Positions 22,021 to 35,681 of a stretch of 64,000 nt of DNA are shown here, one piece after another. Where the stretch lies: positions 16,848,386 to 16,912,385 of the forward strand of contig JAJEKV010000003.1 of NCBI GenBank assembly GCA_021234155.1. Reading direction: 5' to 3'. Made by a program: the position numbers and the translations under genes. The DNA is from Isoetes taiwanensis. Lineage: Eukaryota > Streptophyta > Lycopodiopsida > Isoetales > Isoetaceae. Positions within the stretch are counted from its first letter, which is position 1. Each line of letters begins with the position of its first letter. The notes under the pieces are model-generated. The model was not told the DNA's origin. It did no database searches and saw nothing but the letters and a program-made list of their open reading frames with translations.

Positions 22021-23303
22021 ATCCATCTCTTCTCAAGATAGATCGTCCGCGTCGTCCATGATACGCCCCGTGTCAATCCATCCCTTCTCAAGATGGATCA
22101 CCCCGCGACCATTGCTAACTTGAAAGTTTCACAATCCTGCACAATCCAACAATGGTTATGGACATCCGCATACTTCCAAATTACGTTATATTCCTTGTAC
22201 TTCCAAAGTACGTTATTATCATCTTTCGTAGTCCAAGGTACTACTTAATTGTATCGCCACCACGATACAGTATATCTCCAAGATACAGATGCAACTTTTA
22301 TCAAGCCAATTGTGTTGCAATCACAATTACTAGTCTTCAAAAGTATACATCTTATGCACTCTTGTTCAGGCATATAGTGCCGCAGACACAATTACCAATC
22401 TACCAAGAGGCATTCACATCTAATCTAGTATACCATGTTTAGGCATATTATGTTGCAATCGTAATTACCAATCTACCATGGGTATACACATCTCAAAAAA
22501 TTGAATTCTACTTTTTATTCCAAATAAAAAAAAATAGCTTAGAAACTTTACCCATAAGCCCATACCATATGAAGGAACTTGAGATTCCAAAGCCAAATTT
22601 TGCATCCATATCTAATAGCTTATCCTTAGAGTAACACTAAGCACCAGTGCTTATCCCATGACAAGTTTCTTGTCTCTACGACAACCTAGCAGTCGTCCTT
22701 ATTATTCCATAGTCTCAGAGGATCATGGAAAAACTTCTTTGGATAATCCAAACTCATTTGCAACAAGTCGATTTGTGTCCTTGAGCAATCTCCACAAAAG
22801 CACATGGTTTTTCTTTTTTATTATTGCTCTGGTCTCGCTTGCAGCAACTGTCACCATGTCGACAAGTCCACCTCAGTTCCACTAACCGCACTAATAGCGA
22901 AGACCATCTCAGTTCTACTAATCGCTCTAATGTTGAAATCATATGATTTCCCTTCATGCATAAAGGCTTTTATTCCATTAACACAATTCAAATATGTTCT
23001 TGTGAACTTCAAGATGATAATATCCTCTTCATTCCGATGCCATGCTCCAACAAAAATAAGAACTAGTAGCACTTCTTGTAGCACATACAAAAACATTGAT
23101 CTTTATGGCCCTTTGGGAAACTCCTAGCACTACCATTTCTGACCTATTTAAGACACCTCAGAGAACAAATAATTCTAAATCTTGAGATAGACCCGTTGCC
23201 CATAGATCCCTGAAGAATCGCAAACATCCACTCTGATACCAATTGATACAATTCATAGTGTTTGGATACTTATATGGTCTTGAAATAATATATTAGTAGA
23301 TAA
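21193..23303 (-). mobile_element. Copia-like LTR retrotransposon remnant, minus strand
   Basis: Read on the minus strand, TGGTATCAGAGT (complement of 23230-23241) is the classical initiator-Met tRNA primer-binding site. It is preceded by an LTR end matching 23244-23303. The same LTR end recurs at 21193, so the element lies between. The LTR at 21193-22020 is inferred from terminal TGATACG/CGTATCA and an adjacent purine-rich tract. The internal part (22021-23229) has no recognisable protein domain and contains diverged tandem repeats (two copies of TCAATCCATC(T/C)CTTCTCAAGAT, and AATTACCAATCTACCA repeats). The 5' LTR is truncated. Confidence 0.6.
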
Positions 23304-25036
23304 AAGCACAATTTCATTAAAATGGGTAATTTCGTGATTCCAATTAGGGACAAAATTATTTTGTAGTCGTTTTTATGACCAATTTTTGAGCAATTATGGT
23401 GCCATTAAATGAAATAATATATCTAAAGTGCCATTTCTTGGCGGCCTTAAAAACATGTTGATGCGAAATATCGTTGATGGGCGCTCTAGTGAATTCCCAG
23501 CCATTAGATAGGGGAATATTCCGAGGGATATGCCCTCTAGTGCGATCCCATCCCTCCACCTCATGGGGAGATGGGGTCAAACGCTGATGTGGCTCTATTC
23601 TTAAGGGCCCGTTGACAACCATTGCAAGGGATTTCGATGTCAATTGACTTCAAAATAGCAGCTGCCACTATTCCAGGCACCAAAGCAGGGACGGCTCCTG
23701 CAACTAACTTAGTAGGCAGTGAAGTTTCTACCACAAGCTTCCCTGATACAGTGGCGCAGCAGGGCAACAGTTTGGGAGGCGTCAAATGGAAGGCTTCTCT
23801 GCAAAGACAATGGACAAAAAAAGCGGGGGATTTGAACCCCCTGCCACCGCATTTTCCCATCCTCTTTTTAACTCTCATGTCTGATCATGCAGACAATGAG
23901 CAGCCACAACAGAAAGTACCTAAGTTTCATTGACCTTGCACACGAAATTGCTAATGCACAAAGTGGATGAGTTCAGATTACATACCCTTTACCTATCAAT
24001 GAAGAGCAAGAAGAAGCGAGGGCATGTAAATTCACCACTGTATAAAAAGAAAGCGAGCAGAGCCATACCATTGCAGCAGCAGATAATTCTGCATGAAGCC
24101 CAAATTAGAACACAGAAATAGCCATGCATCTTAAAATAGAAAAGCGTGGAAGAAAAGCCTCCTGTGTGTAGCACCACATACCTGAGGCAAGCGTTCACAG
24201 CCACCATAGAAGGCTGAAGCAGAATTCCACCTGGAATGAGTACACAGACTGGGGGATTCGAACCCCCTGTGCACTGCGCATCTAAATTCGCCACTGTATA
24301 CCAGTGAATACAAAATGAATAAACAGAAAGGGAGTTATCTAGCAGGATCTGTGGAGCACAGCCATATCAAAGACTTAAGAAATAGCCTGAATGGCCCGGA
24401 ATCGCCCTGAGAGCTCTGCCCAGAACGCATGCAGCCACAACCCCATGAGGAAGCTGCCGGAATTGTTTTCTACACTCCATCTAGGCCGGATTCGCCATGT
24501 AATGCAGTATCAGCTTCCTATAAACAGAAATCTCTACCTTCTAAACTTGGCGCCTGCATCAAACCATGGAACGAAGCTCCTCGACCCCAGCCACGCCACT
24601 CCAAGAATACAAGAAAGAAAAAGATTCGTTCTTGCCCTAAATCCATACTCAAAAACATACAATACAACCCTAAAACCATTGAAACCATACGTCATAAACA
24701 AAACTATATTCACAGATAAGTGGAGCTAAAGAAACAATAGATTACAAAAGGGAGTTTTCTGTCGTTTAACCAGGTTTCTTCTTTCGACGTGACATGTTGA
24801 AAAGCGCAGTCAATGTCGTCAGAGACGAGCCGATCTATAAGCTAACCGGCAATCATGTTATTATACCATTATCATTTGCCATTGCTGCAGCGCATCCCGC
24901 AAGGCTAGGCTAGGCATGGGAGCTCAAATACACGACTCGCCTGCACAAGCAGCAGCAGCACAGCCATTACAGGTCCCTCCAACCGGTTAACTTCTGCGAT
25001 CTTGGGACTTTTCTATTCTATCTGGTGGATTGCGCC
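23304..25036. other. No confident gene; two short tRNA-B-box-like hairpins
   Basis: Moderately GC-richer than the flanking retrotransposons. GGGGGATTTGAACCCCC (near 23826) and GGGGGATTCGAACCCCC (near 24250) resemble a tRNA T-arm on the minus strand. The second is preceded on that strand by TGGCGAATTTAG, a weak A-box. No cloverleaf can be drawn, so they may be SINE traces. Open frames at 23622-23933 and 24391-24729 have no recognisable motif. The segment next to 25037 should include the promoter of the methyltransferase gene. Confidence 0.4.
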
Positions 25037-27868
25037 ATGTGTTGGTTAATAAGGCGCAGATTGGAATTAATTCCTCAGTTACTAGGCAAAAATCTGAAGC
25101 TGAAAGCTTTGAGAGGTGGATGCATTTCATTTATAAAGAGAAATGCTTGCTCTACAAATGCTTGTTCAGAACAAACGTTTCTGAAGGAATGTCAGGTAAA
25201 TTAAAGCAAGCTGGGTTAAGAGCTACTCGTCTACTTTAGGCGGCATCCATCTTGTCGTAACTTCTCTTAACATTATTCATTTAGTCCGTCCATGCAGGTT
25301 AATTCAGAAGCCCAATACTTGAAGAATACGGGATTTCTAGCATGTCCCATTTGCCTGGAGCCTTTGTCTTGCAGCAGCCATCCTACATCAATCCGGCAAG
25401 TATAAAGAAATCAGCCTTAGGTCTTTTACCCATGTATAGTTTATGATGTATATTTGCCTTCTGGCTTCTATTGCAGATCTACACAAGAAAGGTCAAGTAT
25501 TCGTTGTCTATCATGCTGTAAGGAATATAACAATAGGGATTGCTATATAGACTTGACGCTGGATTCAAATTTAAGAGGTGATATGAAGAATATACCATTC
25601 GGGCTCCAGCTCTTCAGGTAATGCATATGAACTTGGAGAAAATTTTGCTAGTTAGAATATTGTTGTCCAAAATTAGTCTTCTTGAAGGATTCAAGAATGA
25701 ACGATTTTCTCATTTCTTAGTTTTCTGCTTCGAAGCACATCTGGACCAGATCTGACAGTTGCTGCCCTAAAAAACATAGTGCTTCATTTTGTTCTTTCTA
25801 TCTTTGACATTGGGAACAATGTCAGCACATTGAGAAATATCTCAGACATCGAAAATATAAGGACATGCTATAGGTTCTACTGAGAAGCTATATTTTAAAA
25901 AACCACTCATAGAACAGTTTAATTTTAGCTAGAGACTTAATCCAACAACATCTGATAGTTCTATCTGTAGCTTTAGTAATCATTTTTTCCTCCCTTTTTG
26001 AGCACGGCTTTGAGAACCTTGATATCTCAATGGGGTTCTAATTTATATGGATTCTGCTGGGTGCATTTGACCACCGGCTTGGACATTTGTAGCTATTAGG
26101 TCTTCCTTAAGAGATGTTCACTTAATTTTGGATTTTGTAGGACTAGATGGTTGTCAATGAAATATGAAAGAGGATGGAGAAAGAGCTTTGAAAAGTTTGG
26201 ATTTCCAGGTCCAGTGGAAGAGGTTTGTACATCATAATGTTGCATTGCAGTATTGATGTTTGGACGTCTAATAAATTCCTGATGTAACGAAGGTGAATAT
26301 GGCAAAGAAGTTCTTAACACCAGGAATAGGAGGTGTTCTTGTGGATGCAAGCTGTGGCACTGGCCTCCATTCTCGTTTGTTTGCTAGGTTGGGAATATTT
26401 AGAACTGTCATTGCATCTGATTATTCTGAGGCAATGCTGCAACAGTGTTATGAATTCATTGAGGAAGGAGAATCCCTTTTAAATGAGTAAGCATTTTGTA
26501 TAATATTAAAATCTTTCTATAAGATAAACGTCTTAATGCATGAGTTAGAATGGGACGGGATAACTAGTTGAGAACATGCTATTGCGCAAGGTATATGAGG
26601 GCTTCTGCAAAATCTAGTGCCAATCTGTCCACTTTCATGTGTACTAAGTATGATATATATTATATATTTGCTATTCTACTTAGGGGCAAATAACTTGAAT
26701 AAGTTACATGTAATAGATCTTGTATCCCACTTTATGATAGGAGATTAAGCATTTGCTAAGTACAGATGGCAACCTTAACCCATTAGGCTCATGTACCTGC
26801 AGCTTTTTGTATGATATATTTGTGTGGAATGGGGAAGGGGCATAACATAGTGGAACAAAACAGCATTTAAGTCTACGAGAACATTGTAAGATTTACCAGC
26901 TTCAAGAGATGTACAATGGTCAGGAGCAACTAACTTTCTTGAGCAATTCCATGCAGAAAAATTTTGTTGGTAAGGGCAGATATCTCTAGGCTTCCATTTG
27001 CTTCTCGGTCGATTGATGCTGTTTATGCAGGTGCTGCTTTACATTGTTGGTCCTCACCTTCAGCTGGGGTTAGTATCGCAGTCCAAAGTTTTGGTTTGTA
27101 TACATGTTTATTCTTTAATTATTAAATTTCTCGTGCAGGTTGCTGAAATAAATCGTGTCTTAAAGCCAGGTGGGGTTTTCATTGCCACAACTTTTCTGCC
27201 TCGATGGAAATACCGGCTTCAGAAGTTTCAAAGCCTCACGCGACAGGTATTTTCTCAAATGCTTTTCCGTAAGCACTTACACATTTATCAAAATTGGCCA
27301 GTTTACAGTTTGCAGCCTCACAAATAAAAAACGTCTATCTACAAATGTCATTAAGGTGCCTCTCCTCCGGAAGCAGAGCTAACTATTCATTGACCAATAA
27401 TATGGTTTTGAATCAGCCAATTACAACACTGCACTCACTCTCCTTTGATACAATTTTGAAGTCATTTTTGTAGTTTTCTGATAGCCAAATATCGGATCCT
27501 CCACTTTCTTGCCCAGGTTGCTGGAGTTTTCTCATCCATAGCCACTCAAGGCTAATTTCTCCTCAGAAGCTTCTTCTTTCACTATGGTTGAACCCGACAA
27601 CCCTAATCCGTTCTTGATCTTATCTTTGAAAATAGTTTAATTTGCGGCAGGCTAATCCCCACCCAAATGCAATTTATCTTCCCTTTAATGGAATGGTACT
27701 CTACTGTAGGTGGCGTCAAATGTCTTTGGCACGATGGTATTTTTCTTTGAAAATGAGCTGGACGAACTTTTTATGAGAAGTGGACTTGTAAGCTATAAAA
27801 AGCTCAAGATTGACTCGTACATAATGGTTATTGCCTATAAACGTGAGTTTGATGATGATGCTACTTAA
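25037..27868 (+). CDS. Plastid-type SAM-dependent (UbiE-like) methyltransferase, eight exons
   Basis: Exons: 25037-25195, 25298-25395, 25477-25617, 26141-26222, 26293-26486, 26957-27068, 27139-27246, 27710-27868. They join in frame to 350 residues ending in TAA, close to the usual length of the plant At1g78140/At2g41040-like family. All introns end in AG; donors are GT except intron 2, which is GC (CCG|GCAAGT). Residues 1-53 are basic and Ser/Thr-containing, consistent with a plastid transit peptide. A zinc-ribbon-like pair CPIC (69-72) and CLSC (96-99) follows. SAM-binding motif I is VLVDASCGTG (175-184), then VIASDYSEAML, RADISRLPFASRSIDAVYAG (231-250) and NRVLKPGGVF. No stop or frameshift was found, so it is probably functional. 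The substrate is unknown; plastoglobule location is known for relatives. The first exon is the least certain part. Confidence 0.85.
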
Positions 27869-30310
27869 TTTGAAATTGTCATTTATTTTAATTTATTTAT
27901 GTTTTTATATGTACAAGAGCCACCGCGAACATTTTTTTTGGTCGACTGGAAAATACACCCTATGTAGAAAAGAAAATACTTGGTGCAATATCAAAAAGTC
28001 ATGGATGCACTGACTTCGATTAGGACATGATTATAGTGTGATGCATCATATGCAAGAGACACATTGGAAGTATCGCAATAGATATGGAATAGACATGGCA
28101 TGCAAGTTTGCTTATTACGGAGAATCTGTGGGGGCTAGTATAGTTGCTAGAATCATCGTAGAGGATTCAAATAGAAGCAAGTGTGGGAAGTATAGACAAA
28201 GTAGATAATCTTGAGTAATGACTGCGAGATTGATGTCCAACATCGCCATATTTGCCTGGTCAATGTTGCCATTTATATTTGCAATATTTGCCTATCAATT
28301 TGTAGAGATCGACAATGCAAGAAATCATGTAGAATGGAACCTTGCAAAGCGTAATTTCCAGATAAGTTGGGGTGCAACGCGGCAGTAAAATTTGCCACAA
28401 CATCATGGCAAACGGTAAAGGACATGCCTTTCCAGCAAAAAAAGTGAGAAGATAGGAATCTGCCAGGGAACTTTCACATAACTTGCAAATGCAAGCTCTA
28501 TCTTTGCAGCAAGACTATTTGTTGAAAAGCTCAACATTGCTAGGCACATGATTTTCAAATTCCTACTACAAATGGGGCAAATATGGCAGAATGCATTTTG
28601 TTGTTCTAATTCTATAGTAGCATGGAAAGAGGCCTATAACTTCAGCATGCAAACTCTGTTTCTCAAGCATATATTCAAAGAAAGATCTATGAAAGTTGCT
28701 AAATCATTATAAAAGAGCAATCAACTTGTAAATGTAACAGCGAAGAGAAACAATCCTCAGCTAGATTGGCTTTGAAGTAGAGTAGCTTATTGTTCATAGC
28801 ACCCTACATTTGTAAGGCATTAAGTGAATACATCAAAACAGAAGGATTTAGAAACTTAGACAAACTTCTTGGTATGAACCACATTCTAACAATAAAAAAG
28901 TATCCATATGTGCAATACCACATCATATTCTTCAAGTGCAACTCTTTCTACTAAGATGACGATATTTTACCTTTTGCCGTCGACTTTGTTGCTATGTTAG
29001 AAAATCAGACAAATGAGGAATAAACCATGGAACTTAAAAACTGTTCGCATAATTAATAATCAACCGTGATCTAACGAATCCTAGATCTGGACATTCAGAT
29101 CATGTAAATCATGTTGAACCATAATGAAATAGGATGTTAAACTGAAATGACTAAATACCATCCTTCCATAGACCTTTCTGCCTTCAACTATCAACCAATT
29201 ACAGTCATCAACATTCATTTCAGCTTTTAACTAGTAAACAAAGATGTCTGGTCTAGATAAAGACAATCAGAGATGATACAATAACTAAATTTCAAGTCTC
29301 TAAGAGACTATACTGAACACACATAGGCAAGATTCACTAAGCCAACAAGGAATTTAACATAACTTGCAATTGCAAGCTCTATCTTTGCAGCAAGAGTACC
29401 CAATGAAAAGCTCAAGGAAGACTTAAGAATATCGCTAGGCACACAATTTTCAAATTCCTACTATAAATGGCCCAAATATGGCAGGATGCATTTGCTCTTC
29501 TAATTCTAGAGCATCATAGAAAAAGGGCCATAATTTTAGCAAGCGAACTCTGTTTCTCAGGCATAAGCATGCATTGAAAAGTTCAAAGAATGATCTATGA
29601 AAGTTGCAAGATGCATATTTTTCAAATTCATTGTGTATTTATGTCAAATAAACCACAATGTTTCAATTATATTATAATGCTATAATCCAACATAGAAGTA
29701 ACTTTAATTTCAGTTTGGAATATCAAAAATTACCATCTCTTTTTGCTTCCATTATATGATGTACAAAAAGAAGGTCTTGGTACCCTGATGTTGCTTTCCA
29801 AAGTTCTTGTTCCATGGGCCCACAAATTGAATCTACCATCTCATGATGTTACTATCGATTTTCTGCAGGATCCTAGTGGAATCCAGGCAACCAATTATAA
29901 TTCTCGTCAAAGTCGACATTAGTTGTAGAGAATCTGATCAACTCCACAAGTCCAATGGCAGGTAGATGAGAAAAGAAAGAAAACATAAGATTGAGCTATG
30001 ACTAAATGCTTCATGCCCAAAATTCTTAACAAAAAGATAGTGTCATCTGCTTGAAAAAGCATCGGCCTGACAATAAAAAAGCCTCTGGATCGAAAAAGCT
30101 TTGGGCAATCGCTCCCATAGGCCTAGTGCCATACTTTAAGCTGGTTGTCCTGGACATATAAGCAATCATCACTTCTCAACCCTTCTACAAATTGAAAATA
30201 TGGCTACCCTAGAATATGATTGTTCTGTTGGAGTCGGCGCTGCATGTTTCCTTCTCGTCTGTCTAGCCGGCCACCTGGAGCACGCAATTGACAGTAGTGA
30301 GGCTCTAGCC
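27869..30310. other. Intergenic DNA with a diverged 220-250 bp direct repeat
   Basis: No gene recognised. 28477-28699 and 29358-29609 are related direct copies sharing CATAACTTGCAA-TGCAAGCT, TTTCAAATTCCTACTA and GATCTATGAAAGTTGC, with scattered indels. Probably fragments of one dispersed repeat family. Confidence 0.6.
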
Positions 30311-30499
30311 TGTTAGCGAAGCTGCCTATATTAAGGCAACGTGCCTTTATAAAAAGGCGACGTGAGCTTTCACCTTTTTCCATGTATGTACCTTTATGGT
30401 ACCTATATATTGTAACATATATCATTCAATAAACGTGTCTTCTATTGTGGTGCATATATCTCTCTCTTGTGTTTTCTTAGTAAACTAGCAAGTTTAACA
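30311..30499 (+). repeat. Copia 5' LTR (189 bp)
   Basis: TGTTAGCGAAG ... TTTAACA with TG/CA ends. The first 58 bp match the 3' LTR start at 33327. It contains CTATATAT near 30410, a possible TATA box. Unusually short for an LTR. Confidence 0.9.
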
Positions 30500-30511
30500 T
30501 GGTATCAGAGC
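30500..30511 (+). promoter_or_regulatory. Primer-binding site (initiator-Met tRNA)
   Basis: TGGTATCAGAGC directly after the LTR, the standard plant copia primer-binding sequence. Confidence 0.93.
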
Positions 30512-30529
30512 TTGCCTGGTTCTGGAGCG

Positions 30530-33033
30530 GTTGTGAATTTTCGTGGTCACACCGGGACGAAAACTTTGTATGTTTTCTCTGGAGCTAGATATCCAGCTTG
30601 GAAGATCAAGATGGAGCTCGTCCTGCAGAGTGAAAAGCTTTTTGGAATTGTGATTGGGAATAACCTTCCTCTGGTGCAACCAATTGATGCAGCTAGCAGC
30701 AATCTTATTTTGAATGGTGCTGCAGACGATGCTTGGGTTAAGAATGTAGATGACTGGAATGAAAAAGATCAAACAGCTTGAGCACTGATTCTCTATGCTC
30801 TCAAAGGATCCATTTTAATGGATGCTAAGGATTTTGTTACTTCCAGTGAAGTATGGAAGTTTTTAGAAAAAACTTATATGAAGAAGACCATGCATGAAGT
30901 GATTAGTCTCCGCAAGGATCTTACATCATTGCAGTATCGTTTGAATGATTCATTCGATGAACATGTGGATAAAGTTAAAGCGCTTCTAGAAGCACTGTCT
31001 GCAGCTGGTCCTAGTATTCAACATGATCAACATGTTGTCCATTTTTTGGAACCCATGCCGGAAGAGCTTCAGATTCTTACGACTGTACTTGCCAATAAAA
31101 AATCTATGACATTAGATCGAGCTTGTGAATCACTAAAAGATGGGGTTCGAAGTTGCACAGGCAAGCTCTGCATGAAGATCAGGCTTTATTTGTTGATAGT
31201 AGGAAACGAGGTCGAGAAGATGAAAAGGTGGCCTTTGTTACTGATACAAAGGCTACTCGCAGTCGCAATAGAAGCTGGCATCATGGAGGTGATACACATC
31301 AATTGGCTAGACTTGAGCAACCTAAGTCAGAGACTATTTGTGTCGATTGCAAAAAGACGAATCATGTTGAAAGCAAATGTTATTATAAACGCTTTGTTAA
31401 TGAGCATAAATCTTTAGTCCAGGCAATCCGAGATGGACCTCATATTTCAGATGAACATGCAAATGTTGCATGTGATGAAGCTTCTGAAGCCAGTTTTTCT
31501 ATAGAAGCTATTGTTTCCATGACTATTGATTCTGGTGCAACACAGCACATGACTTTTCATAGGCATTGGTTGAGGAATTATCGCTTGCTTCAACTTAGGA
31601 AACTTGTGTTTCTTGGTGATAACACGACTCATGCGGTCAAAGGCATTGGAGATATTCATGTTGATACTTTCAGTGGTGTGCAAGTCTTGCGTGGCATCTT
31701 ACATGTGCCTGGTTTACGCCGAAACCTTATTTTCGTGTCTAGGCTTGCCGATCTTGGTCTATCTATACAGTTTGATAGACGATTCTGTAGCTTCATCCAA
31801 GATGGAAGTGTACTTGGAGTTGCCCAGAGAGAAGGTCGATTCTACGAGTTTAAATTGCCTGATGATTTTGTGAATCTTATGACTGCTTGTGGAGATGAAT
31901 CAAGTACACTGTGGCATTGTCATTTTGCACATGTTGACTTCCAATATTTATTGGATATGGCCTTTGATAGAACCGTGGATGTTCTATCATTGAGTAGCAC
32001 TGCATCAATGGGTGTATGTGAGGCGTGTGCTGTTGGGAAGCAACGCAACATCGCCTTCCTTTCAATGAGAAAGGAAAACGTGCAACACAACTTTTGGAGC
32101 TTGTGCATGCTAGTATATGTGGCCCACTACCTTGTGCTTTGAGTGGTGCACGATATTTCATCTTGTTTGTAGATGATTTTTTCCGTAGAGTTTTTGTATA
32201 TTTAAACTCTACGAAGTCCCAGATCTTCACCAAATTCCAAGTGTTTAAAAGTATGGTGGAGACTCAGATTGGCAAAGTAATCAAGAGATTACGTACTGAT
32301 AATAGTGGGGAATTTACGTCTGCTCAATTCAAGTGCTTTTGTGAAGAGCACGATATAGATTATGAGCCTACAATCACTGGTTCCCCTCAGCAAAATGGTA
32401 TTGTTGAGTATCAGGAATGTACGATAATCAATGTATTCATGCTGGCTTGGATAAGTCATTTTGGGCGGAAGCTGTGGCTACTGCTGTTTATGTGCAAAAT
32501 TGAACAGTAACTTCTTCTCTGAAAGGCGTAACTCCTTTGCAATTATGGACATGAGTCAAACCAAATGTTCAAAATTTGCGAGTTTTTGGTTGTCTCGCCT
32601 ATGTTCATATTCCAAAAGAGAAGAGAAAGAAGCTTGATCCGATTGGCCTCAAAGCCATATTTGTTTCCTATGCTGTGGAAGCACAGGGATACCGATTTTA
32701 TGATATTGCTATGCGAAGAATCATTACTAGTCGTGATGCAGTGTTTGATGAGTCTACTATGGTTGACATGGTCACTCATCGTCATGACTATAATGTTGTT
32801 CTTAGCAATTTTGAGCTACTTGATAGCCTAATTCCTAATGTGGATATTGGGTCTTTACATCCTCATGTTGAGAATGAGCTTGTAAATCCTAAAGTGGAAG
32901 ATGTCGAGGCGTTTGTTGGAAAAGGATACTTGCGAGTGTGTCTTACAAGTTTAAGACAAACTTCTAGAGACTGGTATGCCAAAGTGAACTCTTATTTTTC
33001 TGATGGATTTCTAAGTTTGCAGATTCCAATGTG
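30530..33033 (+). pseudogene. Copia GAG-POL pseudogene
   Basis: GAG starts with FRGHTGTKTLYVFSGARYPAWKIKM-like sequence, is stopped by TGA at 30779 and continues to LDRACESLKDG. After a frameshift near 31150 comes a CCHC knuckle, CVDCKKTNHVESKC, then protease (MTIDSGATQHM), the LWHCHFAHVD/C..C..GK pre-integrase motif and, after another frameshift near 32060, integrase. The first integrase aspartate is replaced (HASICGP instead of an HSD-type motif). RTDNSGEF and a GIVE motif remain. INT C-terminus (LRVFGCLAYVHIPKEKR) is followed by only a short RT piece, LRQTSRDWYAKVNSYF. The YVDD box at 33079 has become YVDY. Clearly inactive. Confidence 0.9.
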
Positions 33034-33326
33034 AATATAAGACGCCCTCAAGAATATTTTATGGCGATTGCGCTTTATGTGGATTACACTATTTTGGCAA
33101 TCAAGAGAAGATTCTCTTCTGCATTTACACATATTACCAAATTGCAAGAATATATATTAGAAAATTGTAGCATTCGAGTTTTTTCCTTTGCGACCAGCAA
33201 AGATTTTTTTCATCCGAGTGCGAGACCAAATTTGCAGGTGGGGAGATTATCTATGAGTTGCAATATTTGGTCTTCATTCTTAGACACGATATCTTATTTG
33301 GTGAAAGACTAAAGTCGCAGGTGGGG

Positions 33327-33384
33327 TGTTAGCGAAGCTTCCTATATTAAGGCAGCATGCCTTTATAAAAAGGCGACGTGAGCT
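33327..33384 (+). repeat. Copia 3' LTR, truncated to 58 bp
   Basis: Matches 30311-30368 and then stops at the boundary with the gypsy LTR array, consistent with insertion into this LTR. Confidence 0.85.
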
Positions 33385-33387
33385 CCT

Positions 33388-34834
33388 TGTTGGAGGTGTT
33401 CCTGGCAAAACCTTCAACGTCAGTGGTATAGAACATCCAGGTTGCTTAAGGCAACCACTCTGAGTGAAAAGTCCCAAGCAGAATGCTCAAACAATGATTA
33501 CAAACCACTTCCCCTAAAGGGAAAAAGGTCTGTCTAGCAAGAATAGATGCCAGATGCAAACCAGAGCGAGTTTACTCATGATTCTTGATACTAAAGCTGC
33601 TCAAGATCTTGAAAGATATTGGTTATAAAGTCAGGCAGACTTTGATTAAAGCAGATCACTCAAAGATGCATTCTTGACCAGGTCAATTTTTGGTCAATAT
33701 CCCTTGCAGCAGACTCAAATTTTCTAACTCGATCAAAGCAGTTCCTTTTTAGGATTTGATGCTTGAATCCCTTTCTATTATGTCTGCACACAAGGATTAA
33801 GAATGCTTTTTGCTGAAAGATGTGCCAATTTTTGAGAAATTTGATTTTAAGTTTGACTATCTGTCATAGACCATGAACAACAGGCAAATCTTGAATTGCT
33901 AGATGTTCCAATGCACCTTTTTTGGTTTTTTGAGTAATATCAATGCCAACAATGCCTATGCAAATGATAAGATACAGATCACTCGAGCAAGATGTAAATA
34001 TCGGGTGATCAGGGCAGATTAATGGTCTAGTAGTGCAAGCTCAAATTTCTACCAGTGGATTATGCAGACACTTTAACTATTATGAGCCTATGCTATAGAT
34101 ACTTATGTGCAATAGCTCTGCTATTTTTCCTTTGTGCTAGAATGCAAGGAATGAATGTTGTACAGATATGATATCAGACAAAGTCAACAGGAAACTTTCA
34201 CAAACTTGTCAACAAGGACCGAATTTTCATTCAATTTAGATTCACACAGCAAGCAAATAAGGATCCCAAGCTCTAAGTCTTGGGCACAGGATTAAACAAG
34301 GTATACAGTCAGGTAACTCTTCAGAAATCGTCAATAATTCATGAAAATATAGTCGTTGGAAGGCTGATCCAAGCTTGAACTCTCATAACCGGTCTTTCCT
34401 CAAAGATCTTGTTGCGTTCTTCGCCTCGAAGCCCTTTTTGCTCAGAGCCCCTTTTTCTCTTTTCAAAATCCCCTGCTTAGTGCTATTCTTGGCAAATCCG
34501 TGCCGGGCTTTTGTTTTTTAGTTTATCTGATAGGTTCTTGGTGTATTACAGGCCAATCCGACGTCTTAGGGTAATGATTGGGCGGTTGATCAAGGTAGAT
34601 TTGCCGGATCTTGGCAATTCTGAAGATTAGGGTTCGGCCAGAAAGGTCGAAATATCCCACAGGCCCGTTTTGAAAAGGAGGGCCAAGGTATAAATATAGA
34701 AACAAAATCAATATTATTAATAAAATACGTGCTATATCCACGTGGGCCTTGGTACCTCCACCGCCCCACACGTCCGGGTATACCACGTGGCGAGGAGTGA
34801 TTGGACAGGGAGACTTAGGCTTTGGGGGTAGATA

Positions 34835-34866
<32 letters not shown>

Positions 34867-35681
34867 GTATAGCACGGTCTGGCACATTTCCCAAGAAAAT
34901 ATGTTTGAAGGCCCAAATGAACGAATTTTTGGAATTCCTTTTTTGCAAAAGGAATCTTTTTTGATGTCCATGGTGGTGGAATCTTTTTTGCAAAACTAAC
35001 TTTATCATTTTTTGCTTTAAAAAGGATTATGAAAATGGTGAGGTGGCAAGTGGGCAAGATGAGTTGGCAATATGAGGATGACATGGCTAGTAGGGGTGAT
35101 GAGGTGTCAAACAACTTGGCTAAGAATATTTTTTCTAGTCAAATCATGGGATGAGGTGGAGATGGTATGTATGACATGTGGATGGTGATGTGGAGGTGTT
35201 GGTGATGATGTGGCAAGATGACATGGCACCCTTATGAACTTAAACACTTAAATTGAAGAATTCTTTGCAAAGGATGGAGTTCCAATGGGGTGACACGTGT
35301 GTGATGTGACATGGCAATGGAGATGACATGTATGATGACTTGGCCATTTTTGAATGATGTCATATGTCAATTTTAATGCCAATGCATATAATTTGCATTC
35401 TTTAGGCAAATTTTGACTTTTAATTGCTTCCTTTAGGAATTTTGCACTTTCTCTCACCATTTGACTTCTAGAGAGAGAATTTTGACCTTTGAGCATGAGC
35501 GTGACCAAATCAAGTAGAAATTTGTGCTTTAATGAGATGGTGATGGTATGATAAGTGTGTGTGATGTGAATGACATGTGAAAGAGAAGTTTTGACTAGAA
35601 AAAATCTTTTAGGCCAATTTGCCTTTGGAAATGAAGGATAGGCATGGAACTTCAAATCTTCAAAAATGTGTTGCTTGAATC
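33388..35681 (-). repeat. LTR array unit 1 (carries the true LTR 3' end)
   Basis: Starts (plus-strand sense) at TGTTGGAGGTGTTCC, the complement of the LTR terminus. A T-run of more than 25 near 34840 is an A-tract on the LTR strand. It differs from units 2-4 by more substitutions, so it is the oldest or the most distant unit. Confidence 0.88.

Larger units (their letters stand above)
30311..33384 (+). mobile_element. Ty1/copia retrotransposon, internally deleted
   Basis: 5' LTR (30311-30499), initiator-Met primer-binding site, GAG-POL remnants, then CAGGTGGGG (polypurine) and the first 58 bp of the 3' LTR (33327-33384). There the element is cut off by the minus-strand gypsy LTR array. Most of RT and all of the usual RNase H are missing. 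Domain order (protease, integrase, RT) is that of copia. Confidence 0.93.

Noticed and set aside
23817-24300. tRNA genes suggested by GGTTCAAATCC / GGTTCGAATCC on the minus strand
   Set aside because: Only a T-arm-like hairpin is present. No acceptor stem, anticodon arm or proper A-box could be paired, so at most SINE relics.
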